Source of the DNA: Pseudomonas sp. R76 | Lineage (GTDB): Bacteria; Pseudomonadota; Gammaproteobacteria; Pseudomonadales; Pseudomonadaceae | Direction of reading: 5' to 3' | DNA length: 64,000 nucleotides | NCBI RefSeq assembly: GCF_009834565.1 | Contig: NZ_CP019428.1 | Location: 6,262,001 to 6,326,000 of the forward strand | Shown: piece by piece, positions 49,175-58,430 of the stretch | Layout: each line of letters opens with the position of its first letter | Numbering within the stretch: position 1 is the first letter of the stretch | Position numbers and translations under genes: made by a program | Notes under the pieces: model-generated | What the model saw: only the letters and a program-made list of their open reading frames with translations | The model's database searches: none | Told to the model about the DNA's origin: nothing

Positions 49175-49272
49175 AAACTGTGGGAGCGGGCTTGCTCGCG
49201 AATGCGGTGGATCAGTCAGCTTATTTATCAACTGACACACTGCCTTCGCGAGCAAGCCCGCTCCCACAGTTT
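49175..49272. repeat. REPIN-type inverted repeat pair (GCGGGCTTGCTCGCGAATGCGG family)
   Basis: AAACTGTGGGAGCGGGC mirrored by GCCCGCTCCCACAGTTT; spacer has GATCAGTCAG and AACTGACAC. Between convergent rsmE and the amino-acid-binding protein gene. Confidence 0.88.
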
Positions 49273-49282
49273 GGATGGGCTA

Positions 49283-50185
49283 TCAATCCACCGGGTCGCT
49301 GACAGGCTTGGCAATAATCGCCTTCAACTCAGCCGTCATCGGGAATTCCAGGTTCAAACCTTTGGGCGGAATCGGCTGTTCAAACCAGCGCTGGTAAATG
49401 CCGTTGATTTCTCCTGAGCGGTACAGATCGCCAAGTGTCTCGTTGACCACTGCAAGAAACTGCGGGTCGTCCTTGCGCACCATGCAACTGTAGATCTCCC
49501 GCGATTGCTGCTCGCCCACCACCACCCAGCGTTGCGGGTCACGGGCCTTGGCGCGCTCACCGTAGAGCAGCGCGTCATCCATGTAAAACGCCGCCGCCCG
49601 GCCAGTCTCCAGCATCTTGAACGCTTCTCCGTGGTCTTTGGCGACGATCACCGATATATCGCTGTTGTGCTCTGCATTGTAGCGCTTGATATACCGCTCA
49701 TTAGTGGTGCCTGCGGTGGTCACCACTTTCTTGCCCTTGAGGTCTTCAAAGCCATGGATGCCACTGTCTTTAGCCGTCAGCAACTGCCCCTTCACGAAAA
49801 TAAAACCGTAGGAAAACGCTACCTGTTTCTGCCGCTCGGCAGTCACGGCAGTGGAACCGCACTCCAGGTCCACTGTGCCGTTTTGCACCAGCGGGATACG
49901 CGTCTGTGACGTCACCAGGTTGTACTTCACCTTGAGGTTTGCCACGCCGGTTTTTGTCTGGATGCGCTCGACGATTTTGTTCGCCAGGTCCACTGAATAG
50001 CCCATCGGCTTGCCACTGTGGTCCCCCACATAGGAGAACGGTACTGAAGCATCTCGGTAGCCAAGGGTAATCTGCTGATTGGTCGTGATCTTCCTGAGTG
50101 TTCCACTGGACTCCTCCGCCATCGCCAAATGCCCGCCCAGCACCAGGGAAACGAAGGCACAGGTTCTAAATACGAACCGTGTCAT
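49283..50185 (-). CDS. Amino acid ABC transporter substrate-binding protein, GltI-like
   Basis: 300 aa. Signal peptide through about LGGHLAMA, then LRKITTNQQITLGYRDASVPFSYV and DLECGSTAVTAERQKQVAFS, the hallmark of glutamate/aspartate-binding GltI proteins. No permease genes nearby. It lies 126 bases downstream of a D-amino-acid dehydrogenase on the same strand; together they suggest uptake and deamination of an acidic or D-amino acid. Ligand is inferred. Confidence 0.85.
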   Translation of the reverse strand: MTRFVFRTCAFVSLVLGGHLAMAEESSGTLRKITTNQQITLGYRDASVPFSYVGDHSGKPMGYSVDLANKIVERIQTKTGVANLKVKYNLVTSQTRIPLVQNGTVDLECGSTAVTAERQKQVAFSYGFIFVKGQLLTAKDSGIHGFEDLKGKKVVTTAGTTNERYIKRYNAEHNSDISVIVAKDHGEAFKMLETGRAAAFYMDDALLYGERAKARDPQRWVVVGEQQSREIYSCMVRKDDPQFLAVVNETLGDLYRSGEINGIYQRWFEQPIPPKGLNLEFPMTAELKAIIAKPVSDPVD

Positions 50186-50311
50186 AGCGGTTGCTCGCGA
50201 GGGCCGCTGATCACATTTACCTCAGCCGAGGCCAACGTAGTGGCCCGACAAAGTTGCTGACTGCTTTGGACTCGATCAATGCTCATCGATGTTACGCTCT
50301 GATATCTAAGG

Positions 50312-51553
50312 TCAGGCAGCCTTGGGAAGAAACGCCTGGGTGTCGATAGACGTCGGCTTCGCTCCAATCATTTCGGCCAATAACTGCCCGCTGGCGCAGG
50401 CAAGCGTGAAGCCAAGGGCACCATGCCCAAGGTTGAGCCAAAGATTGCGATAAGCACTGGGGCCAATCAGGGGCACACCAGTGGGCGTCGCCGGACGCAT
50501 ACCAGCCCATTCAACCGCAGCGTCGTAATTACCCGCCATCGGGAAAGTCTGACGCGCCATCCGTTTTATCACTGCCAGACGACCAGGATCCGCAGCGCTG
50601 TTGAAACCCACGATGTCGACCATTGCAGCAACGCGCAACTGCTCGCCGATACGGGCGTACACGGTTCTGCGGTCATAGTCGGTGACGTTGATTTGCGGGG
50701 CGTTGTGCTGCTCGCTGATGGGCACACTCAGGCTGTAGCCCTTGAGGGGATAAAGCGGCAGACGCAAGTCTGACAGCCCCATGCGCAAGCTTCTGTGGCC
50801 TGCCGCCAGAACCACGTTCTCTACCGGTAAGACTTCATCCTGCAACTCCACGGCCACCGCACGACCAAAGGCCTCGTGGATACGCAGCACCTTGCGCCCG
50901 AGCAGGAACCGACACCGCCCCGTTGCCTCCAGACGCGCCGCAAGCCGTTGGCAGAAGGCGTAGCAATCAGCAACCTCTTCGGTCGGGGTGTAAATGCCCC
51001 CGACAAAGGCGCCCTCGGTCAGGGAAGGCTCCAGCTGGCGACATTCGTCGGCCGATAACACCTGTTTATACAGGGGGTCCATCACTTTTCGCCGCGCATG
51101 CTCAAAACTGTCAGCGGAACGAAAGGTCACCAGTTTTCCGTTTTGTTTCCAGTCAAAGCCGCCCAGGCTGTCCTCCTGACGCCAGCACTTCAAGGTCTCC
51201 TGGCTCATCAGCGCCAGGCGAAGCAAGTGTTCGCCGTTTATGCGATTAACCGAGGAGCGGCAAGCGCCCACAAAGGATGCCATCCATCGCCATTGCAATG
51301 GGTCCAGGCGAGGTTTGATCCTTAGCGGCGACTCGGAACGCAGTAACCAACCGAGGGCTTTCAATGGAACGCCGGCGTCAGCCAAAGGCGCGACATAGCG
51401 ATAGGACAGTTGGCCACCGTTCGCGAAACTGGTCGCACTGCCCAAAGTGTTTTGCGCTTCGATCACAGTCACGTCCATGCCTGCGCGCACCAACGCATAA
51501 GCGCTAGCCAAGCCGATGACGCCGCCACCGATGATACAAACCTGCTTTGTCAC
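50312..51553 (-). CDS. D-amino-acid dehydrogenase, DadA-like
   Basis: 413 aa FAD protein. Dinucleotide site CIIGGGVIGLASAYAL at the N terminus, then the DadA-type SFANGGQLSYRYVAPLA, and the C-terminal WAGMRPATPTGVPLIGPSAYRNLWLNLGHGALGFTLA. It oxidises D-amino acids at the inner membrane, feeding the respiratory chain. Shorter than canonical DadA (about 432 aa) and not linked to dadX, so a paralogue. The divergent LysR gene at 51661 is the likely regulator. Confidence 0.87.
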   Translation of the reverse strand: MTKQVCIIGGGVIGLASAYALVRAGMDVTVIEAQNTLGSATSFANGGQLSYRYVAPLADAGVPLKALGWLLRSESPLRIKPRLDPLQWRWMASFVGACRSSVNRINGEHLLRLALMSQETLKCWRQEDSLGGFDWKQNGKLVTFRSADSFEHARRKVMDPLYKQVLSADECRQLEPSLTEGAFVGGIYTPTEEVADCYAFCQRLAARLEATGRCRFLLGRKVLRIHEAFGRAVAVELQDEVLPVENVVLAAGHRSLRMGLSDLRLPLYPLKGYSLSVPISEQHNAPQINVTDYDRRTVYARIGEQLRVAAMVDIVGFNSAADPGRLAVIKRMARQTFPMAGNYDAAVEWAGMRPATPTGVPLIGPSAYRNLWLNLGHGALGFTLACASGQLLAEMIGAKPTSIDTQAFLPKAA

Positions 51554-51660
51554 AAGAAAACCTCACATTTATTGATACCAATTCAAGAGTAGGGTTAAGT
51601 GACAAACGCTGAATAATGAATAAAGCTTGGTCACCTATAAACAAAGGTTATGGGCAAGCC

Positions 51661-52563
51661 ATGCGCTTACGTCATATCGAAATCTTCCAGGCCATCCGCC
51701 AAACCGGCTCAATCAGCGCCGCCGCGCAGCTGCTGCACGTCTCGCAACCGGCGGTGACCAAGGTGTTGCAGCACGCCGAGCTGCAACTGGGTTTCCCGCT
51801 GTTTCTGCGCGTACGCGGAAAATTGCAGCCCACCCCGGAAGCCCTGGCGCTGGAAAGCGAAGTCGAGAAAGTCACCCAGAGCCTGCAAGGCGTGCGGCGC
51901 CTGGCCAAGAGCTTGCGTCGTGAGCCTGGGCAAAGTGTGCGCATAGGCGCCATTCCGGCGCTGGCCCTGTCGTTGCTGCCGCCAGCGGTCCTGGAGTGGA
52001 AGCGCGATTACCCGGACATCGCCTGCGAGCTGTCCAGCGACCATAGCCGCGAGTTGGTGCAAAAGCTGTTGATGCGCGAGATTGACCTGGCGCTGACCCT
52101 CAACTTCTCCGGCCACCCCGGCTTGACCACGCAAGTGTTGGCCAATGGGGGGTTGGTGGCGTTGGCGTCAACAGGTTATTGGCCAGCGTCCGAGATGAGC
52201 AAACCCTTGCCGTTGGATGACTTGGCAGGCGCGCCGTTGATTGGCTTGTCCAGCGCTGACCCGTTGGCGGCCAAGCTCGACAGCTACATGGAAAACGTCG
52301 ACCCGCCGCCACGGGTGAGCATTTGCGTACAGACCTATTCCCTGGCCCGGGCGATGGTGGAATCCGGCGCCGGCTTGACCGTGATCGACCCGTTTACGGC
52401 CTTGGGCGCCTCAACGGCCACCACGTGCATCCGCACGCTCAGCCCGCCGCTGCCGATCACCCTGTATGCCCTGACCCGTGCGGATGAGCCGCCGCCCCAT
52501 ATGTTGGCGAACCTGGTGGAGATCTTTGGCGCTCGCGCCCGCGAGCTGCTCGATCGCTTGTAA
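51661..52563 (+). CDS. LysR-type transcriptional regulator
   Basis: 300 aa. HTH at about residues 3-62: RHIEIFQAIRQTGSISAAAQLLHVSQPAVTKVLQHAEL. The group resembles regulators of amino-acid catabolism (NocR/OccR type). ATG 51661 starts the conserved MRLRHIEIF; the frame from 51616 adds 15 poorly conserved residues. Divergent to the DadA-like gene over about 107 bases, a classic LysR-target arrangement. Confidence 0.87.
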   Translation: MRLRHIEIFQAIRQTGSISAAAQLLHVSQPAVTKVLQHAELQLGFPLFLRVRGKLQPTPEALALESEVEKVTQSLQGVRRLAKSLRREPGQSVRIGAIPALALSLLPPAVLEWKRDYPDIACELSSDHSRELVQKLLMREIDLALTLNFSGHPGLTTQVLANGGLVALASTGYWPASEMSKPLPLDDLAGAPLIGLSSADPLAAKLDSYMENVDPPPRVSICVQTYSLARAMVESGAGLTVIDPFTALGASTATTCIRTLSPPLPITLYALTRADEPPPHMLANLVEIFGARARELLDRL

Positions 52564-52652
52564 TGTGAGAGCTGGCTTGCCTGCGATGCAGGCGACTCGG
52601 TCTATCAGTTTGACCGGGGCGATGCTATCGCAGGCAAGCCAGCTCCCACATT
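52562..52652. repeat. REPIN-type inverted repeat pair with a mutated arm (GAGCTGGCTTGCCTGCGAT family)
   Basis: Left arm reads AATGTGAGAGCTGG with A for G in the usual GTGGGAG; right arm is intact and ends CCCACATT. It fills the gap between the LysR stop and the convergent hemolysin III stop. Confidence 0.85.
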
Positions 52653-53269
52653 CAAAGCACGTAATGCATGATCGCCACAAAGTGCAGCAAGCTGCCGCCG
52701 ATCACAAACAAGTGCCAGATCCCATGGGAATGGCGCAGGCGATCTTCCAGGGCAAAAAAGATGATGCCGACGGTGTACAACACCCCGCCCGAGGCCAGCC
52801 ACACAAACCCGGCCGTGCCCAGCGCAGCGAGCAGCGGCTTGACCGCCACCAGCACGATCCAGCCCATCACCGCATAGATCACAATCGACAAAATGCGTGC
52901 CTCGGAACGCGGCTTGATCTCTTGCAGGATGCCGATCACCGCCAGCCCCCACACAATCCCGAACAGCGTCCAGCCCCACGGCCCGCGCAGTGTCACCAGG
53001 CAAAACGGCGTGTAACTGCCGGCGATCAGCAAGTAGATCGAAAAGTGATCAACCTTCTGCATGATCGCTTTTCGCCGCCCGCGTACGCTGTGGTACACGG
53101 TCGACGCGCTGTACAGCACCAGCAGCGTAAAACCGTAAATCGCCACGCTGACGATCTTCCAGGGGCTGCCGTCCAGGCTCGCCACCACCAGCATCCACAC
53201 TGCGCCGACAAAAGCGGCTACCGCCCCGACCAAATGGCTCCAGGCGTTGAATCGTTCCCCGTGATACAT
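52652..53269 (-). CDS. Hemolysin III family (PAQR-like) membrane protein
   Basis: 205 aa, seven membrane segments. Conserved positions: ERFNAWSHLVGA, STVYHSVRG, KVDHFSIYLLIAGSYTPF, and the C-terminal GIWHLFVIGGSLLHFVAI; the Asp/His set matches a zinc site of the PAQR fold. Despite the name, haemolytic activity is doubtful; roles in lipid metabolism are proposed for relatives. Confidence 0.9.
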   Translation of the reverse strand: MYHGERFNAWSHLVGAVAAFVGAVWMLVVASLDGSPWKIVSVAIYGFTLLVLYSASTVYHSVRGRRKAIMQKVDHFSIYLLIAGSYTPFCLVTLRGPWGWTLFGIVWGLAVIGILQEIKPRSEARILSIVIYAVMGWIVLVAVKPLLAALGTAGFVWLASGGVLYTVGIIFFALEDRLRHSHGIWHLFVIGGSLLHFVAIMHYVL

Positions 53270-53391
53270 GTGTCACTCACCTCGAATAACCGTTATCACC
53301 TTGAGCATTCTGACGCCACCCAACCCCTATCAGGTAACACCCTTTCTTCATTTGCCCAAATACACACGTCCATAGATGATTCGCTTCATCC

Positions 53392-53477
53392 TGTGGGAGC
53401 TGGCTTGCGATAAGGGCCTAACATTCAACATTTCCCTCGACTGTTACGCCGCTATCGCAGGCAAGCCAGCTCCCACA
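53392..53477. repeat. REPIN-type inverted repeat pair with a 4-base deletion
   Basis: Left arm TGTGGGAGCTGGCTTGCGAT lacks the CTGC found in the other copies (GCTTGCCTGCGAT); the right arm is complete. Same family as 8379. Located upstream of the chromate transporter genes. Confidence 0.85.
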
Positions 53478-53502
53478 TAAAAGCGTCCTATCGGTAATTG
53501 CC

Positions 53503-54069
53503 ATGCCCGAGCTTGAACCCGCCCCGCCTCATCCCAGCCTATGGCAACTGTTTTACAACTTTGCCATGGTCGGCCTGTTCGGCTTCGGCGGCGTCATGCC
53601 CTGGGCGCGGCAGATGATGGTCGACCGCCGCCGCTGGGTCAGCGAGCAAAGTTTCAATGAGCTGCTGACCACCGGCCAGTTCTTCCCCGGCCCCAATATC
53701 GCCAACGTCGGCATCATCTACGGCCGGCGCCTGCATGGCTTGCCGGGTGCGGTTGTGACCGTCTGTGGGCTGTACCTGTTCCCCTCATTGATCACCGTGC
53801 TCGCCGGTTTTGCCTATGCAAAGTGGTGGAGCCACGACGTGGTGCAGCAGGTCTTCGGCGCAGTGATGCCGATTGCCACCGGCCTGATGCTCGGCACCAC
53901 CCTGCGCCTGCTCAAGGCCATGCCGCGCACGCTCGCCAACTACAGCGCCTTCGTGCTGACCTTCGTGTTGATGGCCGTCTTCGTGTTGCCGCTGTGGATG
54001 GTGCTGCTGGTCTGCATTCCAAGCTCGCTGGCCTTGAGCTTTATTGGCGCGAACAAGGTGGCCGGCTGA
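53503..54069 (+). CDS. Chromate transporter, N-terminal-half subunit
   Basis: 188 aa, a single CHR domain with about six hydrophobic segments. Signature FGFGGVMPWARQMMVDRRRWVS and TGQFFPGPNIANVGIIYGRR are typical of ChrA. Short CHR proteins come as pairs, each corresponding to half of ChrA. The stop overlaps the next start by one base (TGATG). Real substrate may be chromate or another oxyanion. Confidence 0.87.
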   Translation: MPELEPAPPHPSLWQLFYNFAMVGLFGFGGVMPWARQMMVDRRRWVSEQSFNELLTTGQFFPGPNIANVGIIYGRRLHGLPGAVVTVCGLYLFPSLITVLAGFAYAKWWSHDVVQQVFGAVMPIATGLMLGTTLRLLKAMPRTLANYSAFVLTFVLMAVFVLPLWMVLLVCIPSSLALSFIGANKVAG

Positions 54070-54611
54070 TGCAGACTGTCCTGCTGCACCTGATGATCCA
54101 ATGCGCGCTGTGGTCGTTGATGGCGATTGGCGGCAACACCGTGGCCATCGGCGATATCCATCGCTACACCGTGGTCGACATGCACTGGATCACCGACGCG
54201 CAATTCGTCGCGTTCTTCGCCCTGTCCCAGGCATTGCCGGGGCCCAACGGCATGTTCCTGGTGTTTATCGGCCAGCAGGCGGCAGGGTTGCCCGGCGCGC
54301 TGGTGGCGCTGCTGGCCAAGTTGGTGCCCTGCTCGATGCTGGCGTACGTCGGCGCCGGCTGGCTGGAGCGGCATACCCAAACGCCGTGGGTGCAGCGGGT
54401 CAAACGCAGCCTGCTGCCGATCTCCATCGGCCTGATCCTCGCCTCAACCTACATCCTGATGAACAGCCTGGAAAACAACGCGACCAGCCTGGTGCTGACC
54501 CTGGCCAGCGCCGCCGTGGTCTATTACACGCGGCTCAACGCGATCTGGCTGATCATCGTCGGCGTGTTGCTGGGCCTGGGCAGTGCATGGCTGGGAGTGA
54601 ACTGGTTTTAG
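54069..54611 (+). CDS. Chromate transporter, C-terminal-half subunit
   Basis: 180 aa, second CHR domain: SLMAIGGNTVAIGDIHR and ALSQALPGPNGMFLVFIGQQAAG correspond to the repeated ChrA blocks. Coupled by one-base overlap with the first half, implying a heterodimer with opposite membrane topology, as reported for paired short ChrA proteins. A longer frame to 53823 only shadows the first gene. Confidence 0.87.
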   Translation: MQTVLLHLMIQCALWSLMAIGGNTVAIGDIHRYTVVDMHWITDAQFVAFFALSQALPGPNGMFLVFIGQQAAGLPGALVALLAKLVPCSMLAYVGAGWLERHTQTPWVQRVKRSLLPISIGLILASTYILMNSLENNATSLVLTLASAAVVYYTRLNAIWLIIVGVLLGLGSAWLGVNWF

Positions 54612-54648
54612 GGGCACAATCGAGGGTATTCGAACAAGAGCCACGGCC

Positions 54649-55563
54649 ATGCTGATCGACGAAGAATTCACCCTCAAGAAGCTCGAGATCTTCCTGGCGT
54701 TTATGCGCACCGGCAACCTGGCCCGCGCCGCCGCCGAGCTGCAAACCAGCAACGTCAGCGTGCACCGCGCCATCCACTCGCTGGAAAACGCGCTGCGCTG
54801 CCCGCTGTTCAAACACGAAGGACGCAACCTCACGCCGCTGGAAAGCGCCTACGTGCTGGAAGAGCGCGCGCAAAAACTGGTAGCCGATGTGGTCGACAGC
54901 GTGCGCCTGACCCGCGAAGCCGCGGGGTTCTCCGCCGAGCGCTTCAAACTCGGCTCGCTGTATTCGCTGACAGTGAAAACTGTGCCGCAGCTGATCATGG
55001 GCCTGAAAATCAGGCGCAGCGAACTCAATATCGACCTGATCCTGGGCTCCAACTTCGACCTGCTCTATAAGCTGAAGAACATGGAAGTCGACGCGATCCT
55101 GATCTCCCTCGACGAACGCGCCAACGACCCTGATTGCGAGCAGATCGCGCTGTTCACCGACGACATCTTCCTCGCCACCCCAGCCGATTCACCCTTCGAC
55201 CGCGAGCAGGAAATCGACCTGGCGGATGTGCGCGACGCCACGTTCATTACCCTCACCCAAGGCTTCGCCACGCACCAGGATGGCAACCGCGTGTTCAAGC
55301 AGGCGGGGTTCGAGCCGAAGGTGGCGATGCAGGTGAATGACATCTTCACGCTGTTGAGCATGGTCAGCTCAGGCGTGGGTTATGCGCTGCTGCCAGGGCG
55401 GATTGCGGCGGTGTATGAGAACCGCGTCAAGCTGATACCGCTGCAAGCCCGGTATCGGTTGCAGCAGCAGATTGGCGTGGTGTTTTTAAAGGCCAAGGAG
55501 CGTGATCCAAATTTGCTGGCGCTGTTGGCTGAGTGCCGGATGTATGCCAACCGCCACGCCTAA
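54649..55563 (+). CDS. mdcR: LysR-type regulator MdcR of malonate utilisation
   Basis: 304 aa. HTH: NLARAAAELQTSNVSVHRAIHSLE. Opening MLIDEEFTLKKLEIFLAFMRTGN and the body match MdcR proteins. It is convergent to madM, at the far end of the mdc-mad operon, whereas in some species mdcR is adjacent to mdcA. Probably activates mdcA transcription from the promoter region near 62829-62930. Confidence 0.85.
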   Translation: MLIDEEFTLKKLEIFLAFMRTGNLARAAAELQTSNVSVHRAIHSLENALRCPLFKHEGRNLTPLESAYVLEERAQKLVADVVDSVRLTREAAGFSAERFKLGSLYSLTVKTVPQLIMGLKIRRSELNIDLILGSNFDLLYKLKNMEVDAILISLDERANDPDCEQIALFTDDIFLATPADSPFDREQEIDLADVRDATFITLTQGFATHQDGNRVFKQAGFEPKVAMQVNDIFTLLSMVSSGVGYALLPGRIAAVYENRVKLIPLQARYRLQQQIGVVFLKAKERDPNLLALLAECRMYANRHA

Positions 55564-55575
55564 CTCTGATCGAAT

Positions 55576-55688
55576 GATCGTTCCCACGCTCCGCGTGGGA
55601 ATGCCTATTGTGACGCTCCGCGTCACGCCTTTGGGAGCGGACGCGGAGCGTCCAGGACTGCATTCCCACGCGGAGCGTGGGAACGATC
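55576..55688. repeat. Palindromic intergenic repeat (GATCGTTCCCACGC family)
   Basis: Perfect 12-base ends GATCGTTCCCAC/GTGGGAACGATC, with inner inverted GACGCTCCGCGTC and GACGCGGAGCGTC. Lies between convergent mdcR and madM and ends 12 bases before the madM stop codon. Confidence 0.9.
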
Positions 55689-55699
55689 GGGTTACGGGG

Positions 55700-56464
55700 T
55701 TAGCCGACTAAACCACGCACAATGAAGTACAGCAACGAAGGCCCAAGCAAACACCCCAGCCCAGTATGGAAAGTAGCCGTCAACGCCCCATACGGCACCA
55801 GCCGCCGATCCGTCGCCGCCAGCCCCGCCGTCACCCCACTCACCGTGCCGGCCAGCCCGCCAAACACCATCGCCGAACGCGGGTTATCCAGGCCCATCCA
55901 ACGCGCCGCCACCGGCGTGCCGACCATCACCAGAATCGCCTTGATCAACCCTGTGGCAATCGACAGCGCCATCACATCCGACGTCGCGCCAATCGCCGCA
56001 CCGGTCACCGGCCCAACAATGTAAGTCACCGCACCCGCGCCAATGGTGGTCATGCTGATCGCATCGCGATAGCCGAACACCCACGCCATGCTCGCGCCAA
56101 CGATAAACGGCAAAATCGTGCCGAGCAGCAGCGCAATCGCGCCAATCAACCCGGCTTTGCGCGCCTCGGTGGCCTGCACTTCAAACGCGGTGGCGACGAT
56201 GGCGAAGTCGCGCAGCATTGCGCCGCCCATCAAGCCGATACCAGAGAACAGCGCCATGTCTGCCAGGCCCTTTTGCCCGCCGGTGAGCGTGCCGCCGACC
56301 CAGGCCAGCACCAGCCCGATCACGATGGCAATCGCCGAGCCATGAATGCGCCCGAACGTCAGGCGCTTGGACAGCACCACGGAAATCCACATCACCACGC
56401 CGACGAAAGCAAAAGCGGTGACCAGGCTGTTATTTTCCAAACCTTTTTCGATCAGAGGCCACAT
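55700..56464 (-). CDS. madM: Malonate transporter subunit MadM
   Basis: 254 aa integral membrane protein, about eight or nine helices. Opens [22 protein letters not shown]; glycine-rich [18 protein letters not shown] and [35 protein letters not shown] are recognisable MadM blocks. With MadL it forms the malonate:Na+ symporter first described in Malonomonas. Starts one base after madL. Confidence 0.92.
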   Translation of the reverse strand: MWPLIEKGLENNSLVTAFAFVGVVMWISVVLSKRLTFGRIHGSAIAIVIGLVLAWVGGTLTGGQKGLADMALFSGIGLMGGAMLRDFAIVATAFEVQATEARKAGLIGAIALLLGTILPFIVGASMAWVFGYRDAISMTTIGAGAVTYIVGPVTGAAIGATSDVMALSIATGLIKAILVMVGTPVAARWMGLDNPRSAMVFGGLAGTVSGVTAGLAATDRRLVPYGALTATFHTGLGCLLGPSLLYFIVRGLVG

Positions 56465-56465
56465 A

Positions 56466-56870
56466 TCAGCGACCTCCCGCAGCAGCGATCAGCGGCTCTT
56501 CGGCGGGCAAGGGTTCGCCCTTGTGGGTGCGGCTGATCAAGGCAATGGTGCAGCCACAAACCACCACTGAACCGATGGCGGCCAGCACAGCCACCGGGCC
56601 GCCGTGCAGCGCTGTCACTACGTTTTGTTGCGCGGCCATCGCCACCACCACCGGGATGTACATGGCGCCCCAGAAGCCCACGCCCATTTCGCAGTCCTTG
56701 GTCATGCCACCGCGTTTTTGCATCCACAAACGCGCGCAGATCAGCAGGATCATGGCGATCCCGACGCCGCCCACATTGGATTTGACGCCCAGCAACACGC
56801 CGAGCATGTCGCCCAGGATCACACCCGCCAACATGCAGATCGCCAACAAGGCCACACCATAAATAATCAT
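56466..56870 (-). CDS. madL: Malonate transporter subunit MadL
   Basis: 134 aa, about four membrane helices: MIIYGVALLAICMLAGVILGDMLGVLLG and GVGFWGAMYIPVVVAMAAQQNVV. ATG 56870 has GAGGA eight bases upstream; the frame is open to TTG 56885. First of the two transporter genes, 67 bases downstream of mdcH and likely on the same transcript. Confidence 0.9.
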   Translation of the reverse strand: MIIYGVALLAICMLAGVILGDMLGVLLGVKSNVGGVGIAMILLICARLWMQKRGGMTKDCEMGVGFWGAMYIPVVVAMAAQQNVVTALHGGPVAVLAAIGSVVVCGCTIALISRTHKGEPLPAEEPLIAAAGGR

Positions 56871-56937
56871 CGTTGTTGTCCTCAAAGTGCTTCATCGAAA
56901 TTGTTGTTTTTGTGCTTCGAAAGCCTTGGGTGGTGCT

Positions 56938-57837
56938 TTATCGGTGGCGGCGTTCCTCCTCTTGCAGCAGGGCCTGCAAGGTGTCCAGGCGTGCGCCTTC
57001 GCAGGCGATCACCGTGCCTTGTTCGAATACGCGGCGTGACAGGCCGGTGAGCACCGCGCCCGGCGGCAGTTCGATTTGCAGGCGCACGCCACGCTCGTAG
57101 GCGCTTTGCACGGTGCCGCGCCAGTCAACGATGCGGCACATGTTGAAAGCCAGGTCGTCGCGCAGTTGTTCAGGGTTATGAATCGGCCGTGCGCGGATGC
57201 TGCTCAGGTAAGTGATGCGCGGCGCCTTGAGCGTGACGAATGCTTCGGCCAGCGCCTGTGCAGGCGCTTCCAGCAATGCGCAATGGGACGGCACGCTGAC
57301 GGCCAGGCGCTTGGCGACGCCGTTGCCCTTGATGCGGGCTGCGACGCGCTTCATTGCCTCATCGCTGCCGGCGATAACGGTTTGGTTATCGGCGTTGATG
57401 TTGGCCAAGTACACCGGGGTTTCCAGGCAGTGGATTTCGGCCAATAATTTTTCCACTGTGGATAACTCCGGGCCGATCAGCGCGGTCATCCCAAAGCCTT
57501 GTGGATAAGCGCTTTGCATCAATTCGCCGCGCAGGCTCACCAGTTTTACCGCGTCGGCAAATTCCAGCGCACCGGCGATGACGGCTGCCGGATAAGCGCC
57601 GATGGACAAGCCGGCCACATAATCAGGCGTGTGTTGCAACTGGCGGGCATGGGCCACGCCGACGATCAGCAGGCACAGCTGAACGGCGCGCGTACTCGCT
57701 AGAGCCTGCGCCGAATCGAGCTGGCGAACGTCTTCCCCCAAGGCATCACTGGCTTCTTCCAGCACGTGCGCCGACAGCGCCTGGAGCATGCCCGTGCGCT
57801 GGGCGCCCTGCCCCGGAAACACCAGCAGGCTGCTCAT
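56938..57837 (-). CDS. mdcH: Malonate decarboxylase subunit epsilon (malonyl transferase)
   Basis: 299 aa FabD-type acyltransferase: FPGQGAQRTGM near the N terminus, GLSIGAYPAAVIAGAL with nucleophile Ser, and SVPSHCALLEAPA with active-site His. It charges the decarboxylase ACP with malonyl from malonyl-CoA to start the catalytic cycle. Overlaps mdcG by four bases (ATGA). ATG 57837 begins at the conserved LLVFPGQG segment; the longer frame is a shadow of mdcG. Confidence 0.9.
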   Translation of the reverse strand: MSSLLVFPGQGAQRTGMLQALSAHVLEEASDALGEDVRQLDSAQALASTRAVQLCLLIVGVAHARQLQHTPDYVAGLSIGAYPAAVIAGALEFADAVKLVSLRGELMQSAYPQGFGMTALIGPELSTVEKLLAEIHCLETPVYLANINADNQTVIAGSDEAMKRVAARIKGNGVAKRLAVSVPSHCALLEAPAQALAEAFVTLKAPRITYLSSIRARPIHNPEQLRDDLAFNMCRIVDWRGTVQSAYERGVRLQIELPPGAVLTGLSRRVFEQGTVIACEGARLDTLQALLQEEERRHR

Positions 57838-58430
57838 GCCACAGCCTGCCAAGGGTCGAGTACAAGGTGCGCGCCGCTGCTGGTTTTGAGCAGCACACGG
57901 CGTGAGCCGCGCGCCCATTCGCGCAAGGCCACGGCGCCAAACGGGGTTTGCAGTTGCAGGTCTACGGTACAGGGCGCGGTGTCCAGAATCGCCAGCAGGT
58001 CCTCGGCATCGCCGCGCTCGAGACGCTGGGGCGTGCGCAGGATCAAGTCCAGATCGCTCTGCTCATGCAGCGCCTCAATGCCGCTGGCCAACTCGAAACC
58101 CGCACTGCCGGTGATACCCCACGTCTCTTGCGCCAACACCGGCCGCAGTAGATCGAGTGCGCGCAACGCCGGTAAATTCCTTGGCGAGATCACCCCGCAC
58201 AAGGCTTCCGGCGTCACTCGCCGCTGCACGGCCGCAACAGGCATCACTGCCGCCAGGCGCTGCTCACGCAAACGCCCGCGCACGCCGACGGCGACTTGGC
58301 CGGGCTCAGCGATGGCGCGGCGCACCACCACCAGGTGGCCGGCGCTGATCGCGTCCACCGCCCAGGCCGGTGCATCGGCGGGCAAATGCGCCGGGGTCAT
58401 GCCCCAGAGCAAGTCGTGGGCGTTCACCAT
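57834..58430 (-). CDS. mdcG: Malonate decarboxylase holo-[ACP] synthase
   Basis: 198 aa. Nucleotidyltransferase-like enzyme that attaches the 2'-(5''-phosphoribosyl)-3'-dephospho-CoA prosthetic group to MdcC. Characteristic are HDLLWGM at the N terminus, GSAGFELASG and the metal-site HEQSDLDLILR. ATG 58430 overlaps the mdcE stop by seven bases. Confidence 0.9.
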   Translation of the reverse strand: MVNAHDLLWGMTPAHLPADAPAWAVDAISAGHLVVVRRAIAEPGQVAVGVRGRLREQRLAAVMPVAAVQRRVTPEALCGVISPRNLPALRALDLLRPVLAQETWGITGSAGFELASGIEALHEQSDLDLILRTPQRLERGDAEDLLAILDTAPCTVDLQLQTPFGAVALREWARGSRRVLLKTSSGAHLVLDPWQAVA

